Source: Frankiales bacterium (GTDB taxonomy: Bacteria > Actinomycetota > Actinomycetes > Mycobacteriales > Jatrophihabitantaceae). From it: a stretch of 6,638 nt of DNA. A program made the translations under genes and the position numbers. The first letter of the stretch is position 1; each line of letters starts with the position of its first letter. The stretch is taken from the NCBI GenBank assembly GCA_025963265.1, contig JAOPUY010000433.1, forward strand, positions 1 through 6,638, read 5' to 3'. Shown here one piece after another: positions 5,784 to 6,638 of the stretch. The notes beneath the pieces are model-generated. The model was not told where the DNA came from, did not search any database, and was given only the letters and a program-made list of their open reading frames with translations.

Positions 5784-6044
5784 TCACTGACGTGGCCGCT
5801 GTTTGGCCGACACGGATTTGATCACCAATCGCGGGCCGCGGGCGTAGGCGGCGAGGGAGAAGATCGCGTCCGACGTGCGCAGCGTCGGTCCGAAGCCGAT
5901 GACTAGGAAGTTGTAGTTGTCATAGACCAGGTGGACGGCGTCGGGGAATCGGGCGGTCAGGACGGCCCGGCAGCTGCGGATCTGCTCTCGTCTATCGGGG
6001 GCGAACTTCGCGATGAAGCCGGCCAGCTCCGCCTCGGGGTTCAG
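5784..6044 (-). pseudogene. Remnant of a DUF1801-like protein gene, no start codon and C-terminus missing
   Basis: A stop-free 86-codon frame reads LNPEAELAGFIAKFAPD (1-17), RSCRAVLTARFPDAV (23-37), YDNYNFLVIGFGP (41-53) and TSDAIFSLAAY (57-67). This matches, from memory, the N-terminal half of a family of about 130-150 residues annotated as DUF1801-like. After residue 67 the sequence becomes unrelated (ARGPRLVIKSVSAKQRPRQ, then TGA); the usual following strands and the conserved Leu-Pro-Asp-Pro and Arg-His-Ile segments are absent, and I did not find them in the other frames. At the 5' end the codon where Met is expected is CTG (6044), directly preceded by an in-frame TAG; no ATG, GTG or TTG occurs until late in the frame. 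A GAAGGAG tract (6089-6083) is too far upstream to serve it. Either it is decaying, or it uses a rare CTG start and makes a short protein. Family call is moderate; broken status is likely. Confidence 0.65.
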
Positions 6045-6118
6045 CTAGCGAACCCTAGTTTCCCGCCGATGCTCGCGCACAACTCCTTCGTCCAAGCTGG
6101 CGGTCCAGGGTGAAACTC

Positions 6119-6148
6119 TTGAGGCCGCGACGTGGCGCTTGGTACCGT
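6119..6148 (+). promoter_or_regulatory. Candidate promoter of the LAL-type regulator gene
   Basis: TTGAGG (6119-6124), an 18-base spacer and TACCGT (6143-6148) fit the actinomycete housekeeping pattern TTGAC-n18-TAnnnT. The start of transcription would fall near 6154-6155, at a GTG in frame with the regulator, 14-15 bases before its first ATG. Confidence 0.45.
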
Positions 6149-6168
6149 GGCGCGTGACCGGGTGGCCC

Positions 6169-6638
6169 ATGATGGGCCGAGGCAGAGAGCTCTCCCAGTT
6201 GATCGGCGCCGTCTCCGCTAGGCGGGGGGCGGTGGTCACTGGGCCCGCTGGCGTGGGCAAGACCACCTTCGCTTTGCGCGGCGTGGAGTGGGCTGAACTG
6301 CATGGGATGGCGCACCGCCGGGTCAGTGCGACGAGGGCGGCGCGGGAGTTGCCCTTCGGGGCGTTCGCGTCATTGCTGCCGCCCGAACCGCGTGACGAGC
6401 AGACGCCGCTGGAGGACCTCGGAGCGCTGCTCGGGCACTATTGCCGGGCGATCGTCGAGGCGGCGTTAGGGCGTCCCCTGCTGGTCTTCGTCGACGACGC
6501 TCATCTCCTCGATAAGGGCTCGGCCATCTTGATGCACCAGTTGGCCCTGACGGCGGGCGCGACGGTGTTGGCCACGGTGCGGGCCGGAGAGGTGCTGCCG
6601 GATCCGGTGATCGCGCTCTGGAAGGACGGCCCGGCTGA
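6169..6638 (+). CDS. LAL-type AAA-ATPase transcriptional regulator, LuxR-related (C-terminus cut by window edge)
   Basis: The first 156 residues of what is, by its N-terminus, a large-ATPase regulator; relatives run to about 850-950 residues and end in a LuxR-type helix-turn-helix, which would lie outside the window. Visible: the opening GRGREL (3-8), Walker A GPAGVGKT (25-32), the family stretch RAARELPFGAFASLLP (56-71), Walker B LLVFVDDAHLLD (104-115) and the sensor-like strand VLATVRAGE (133-141), followed by LPDPVIALWKDG. Such proteins are thought to be ATP-controlled activators of metabolism or secondary-metabolite genes; the target is unknown. Start choice is open: ATG 6169 and 6172 are adjacent, with GGGTGG giving good spacing to 6172, while GTG 6154 would suit a leaderless message from the upstream promoter. 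It is divergent from the remnant and the exporter operon. Confidence 0.85.
   Translation, partial: MMGRGRELSQLIGAVSARRGAVVTGPAGVGKTTFALRGVEWAELHGMAHRRVSATRAARELPFGAFASLLPPEPRDEQTPLEDLGALLGHYCRAIVEAALGRPLLVFVDDAHLLDKGSAILMHQLALTAGATVLATVRAGEVLPDPVIALWKDGPA

Noticed and set aside
5782..5792. Short palindrome CGTCACTGACG as a regulator site
   Set aside because: Five-base arms overlapping the remnant's stop codon; too short to distinguish from chance.
6045..6315. Minus-strand frames overlapping the LAL regulator start
   Set aside because: They lie antisense to Walker A coding sequence, have no family features, and one merely ends at the TAG before the DUF1801-like remnant.

Overview
The window reads as chromosomal DNA of a high-GC actinomycete. 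The evidence is GC-rich wobble positions throughout, an LLM-class enzyme of the F420-using type, a Zincin_1 mini-metallopeptidase, a DrrAB-like exporter and a large-ATPase (LAL/LuxR-type) regulator. I cannot name the genus. No rRNA, tRNA, CRISPR array, insertion sequence or phage gene is visible.

Left part (1-2466): the minus strand carries an LLM-class, probably F420-dependent, oxidoreductase that runs off the left edge, and a GNAT acetyltransferase. Divergent from these, on the plus strand, are a 113-residue HExxH metallopeptidase and a tryptophan-rich 165-residue protein of unknown family. The latter converges on the next block with only 17 bases between stop codons.

Centre (2484-5740): a compact four-gene minus-strand operon. 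Its order is ABC ATPase, ABC-2 permease, MerR regulator, alpha/beta hydrolase with an Asp nucleophile (epoxide-hydrolase type). ATPase/permease and MerR/hydrolase are joined by ATGA stop-start overlaps, and the permease-MerR gap is 35 bases. Upstream of the ATPase is a perfect 8-bp inverted repeat centred in a 20-base spacer between a TTGACC -35 box and a GAGGAT -10-like box. This is the geometry of promoters activated by MerR-family proteins. The simplest model is a self-regulated detoxification unit: MerR senses a lipophilic compound and switches on an exporter, more of itself, and a hydrolase that may open an epoxide or similar group.

Right part (5741-6638): a GC-rich hairpin abuts the operon promoter. 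Next is an 86-codon remnant of a DUF1801-like gene that has no usual start codon and lacks the usual C-terminal half. Then, on the plus strand, comes the 5' end of an AAA-ATPase LAL-type regulator that leaves the window, with a plausible promoter in front.

The two edge genes and the remnant have no complete start-to-stop frame here and were read directly from the sequence. I see no clearly new biological system. The most testable points are the MerR-type promoter, the coupled regulator-hydrolase pair, a recurrent leaderless-like motif at the start codons, and the DUF1801-like remnant.
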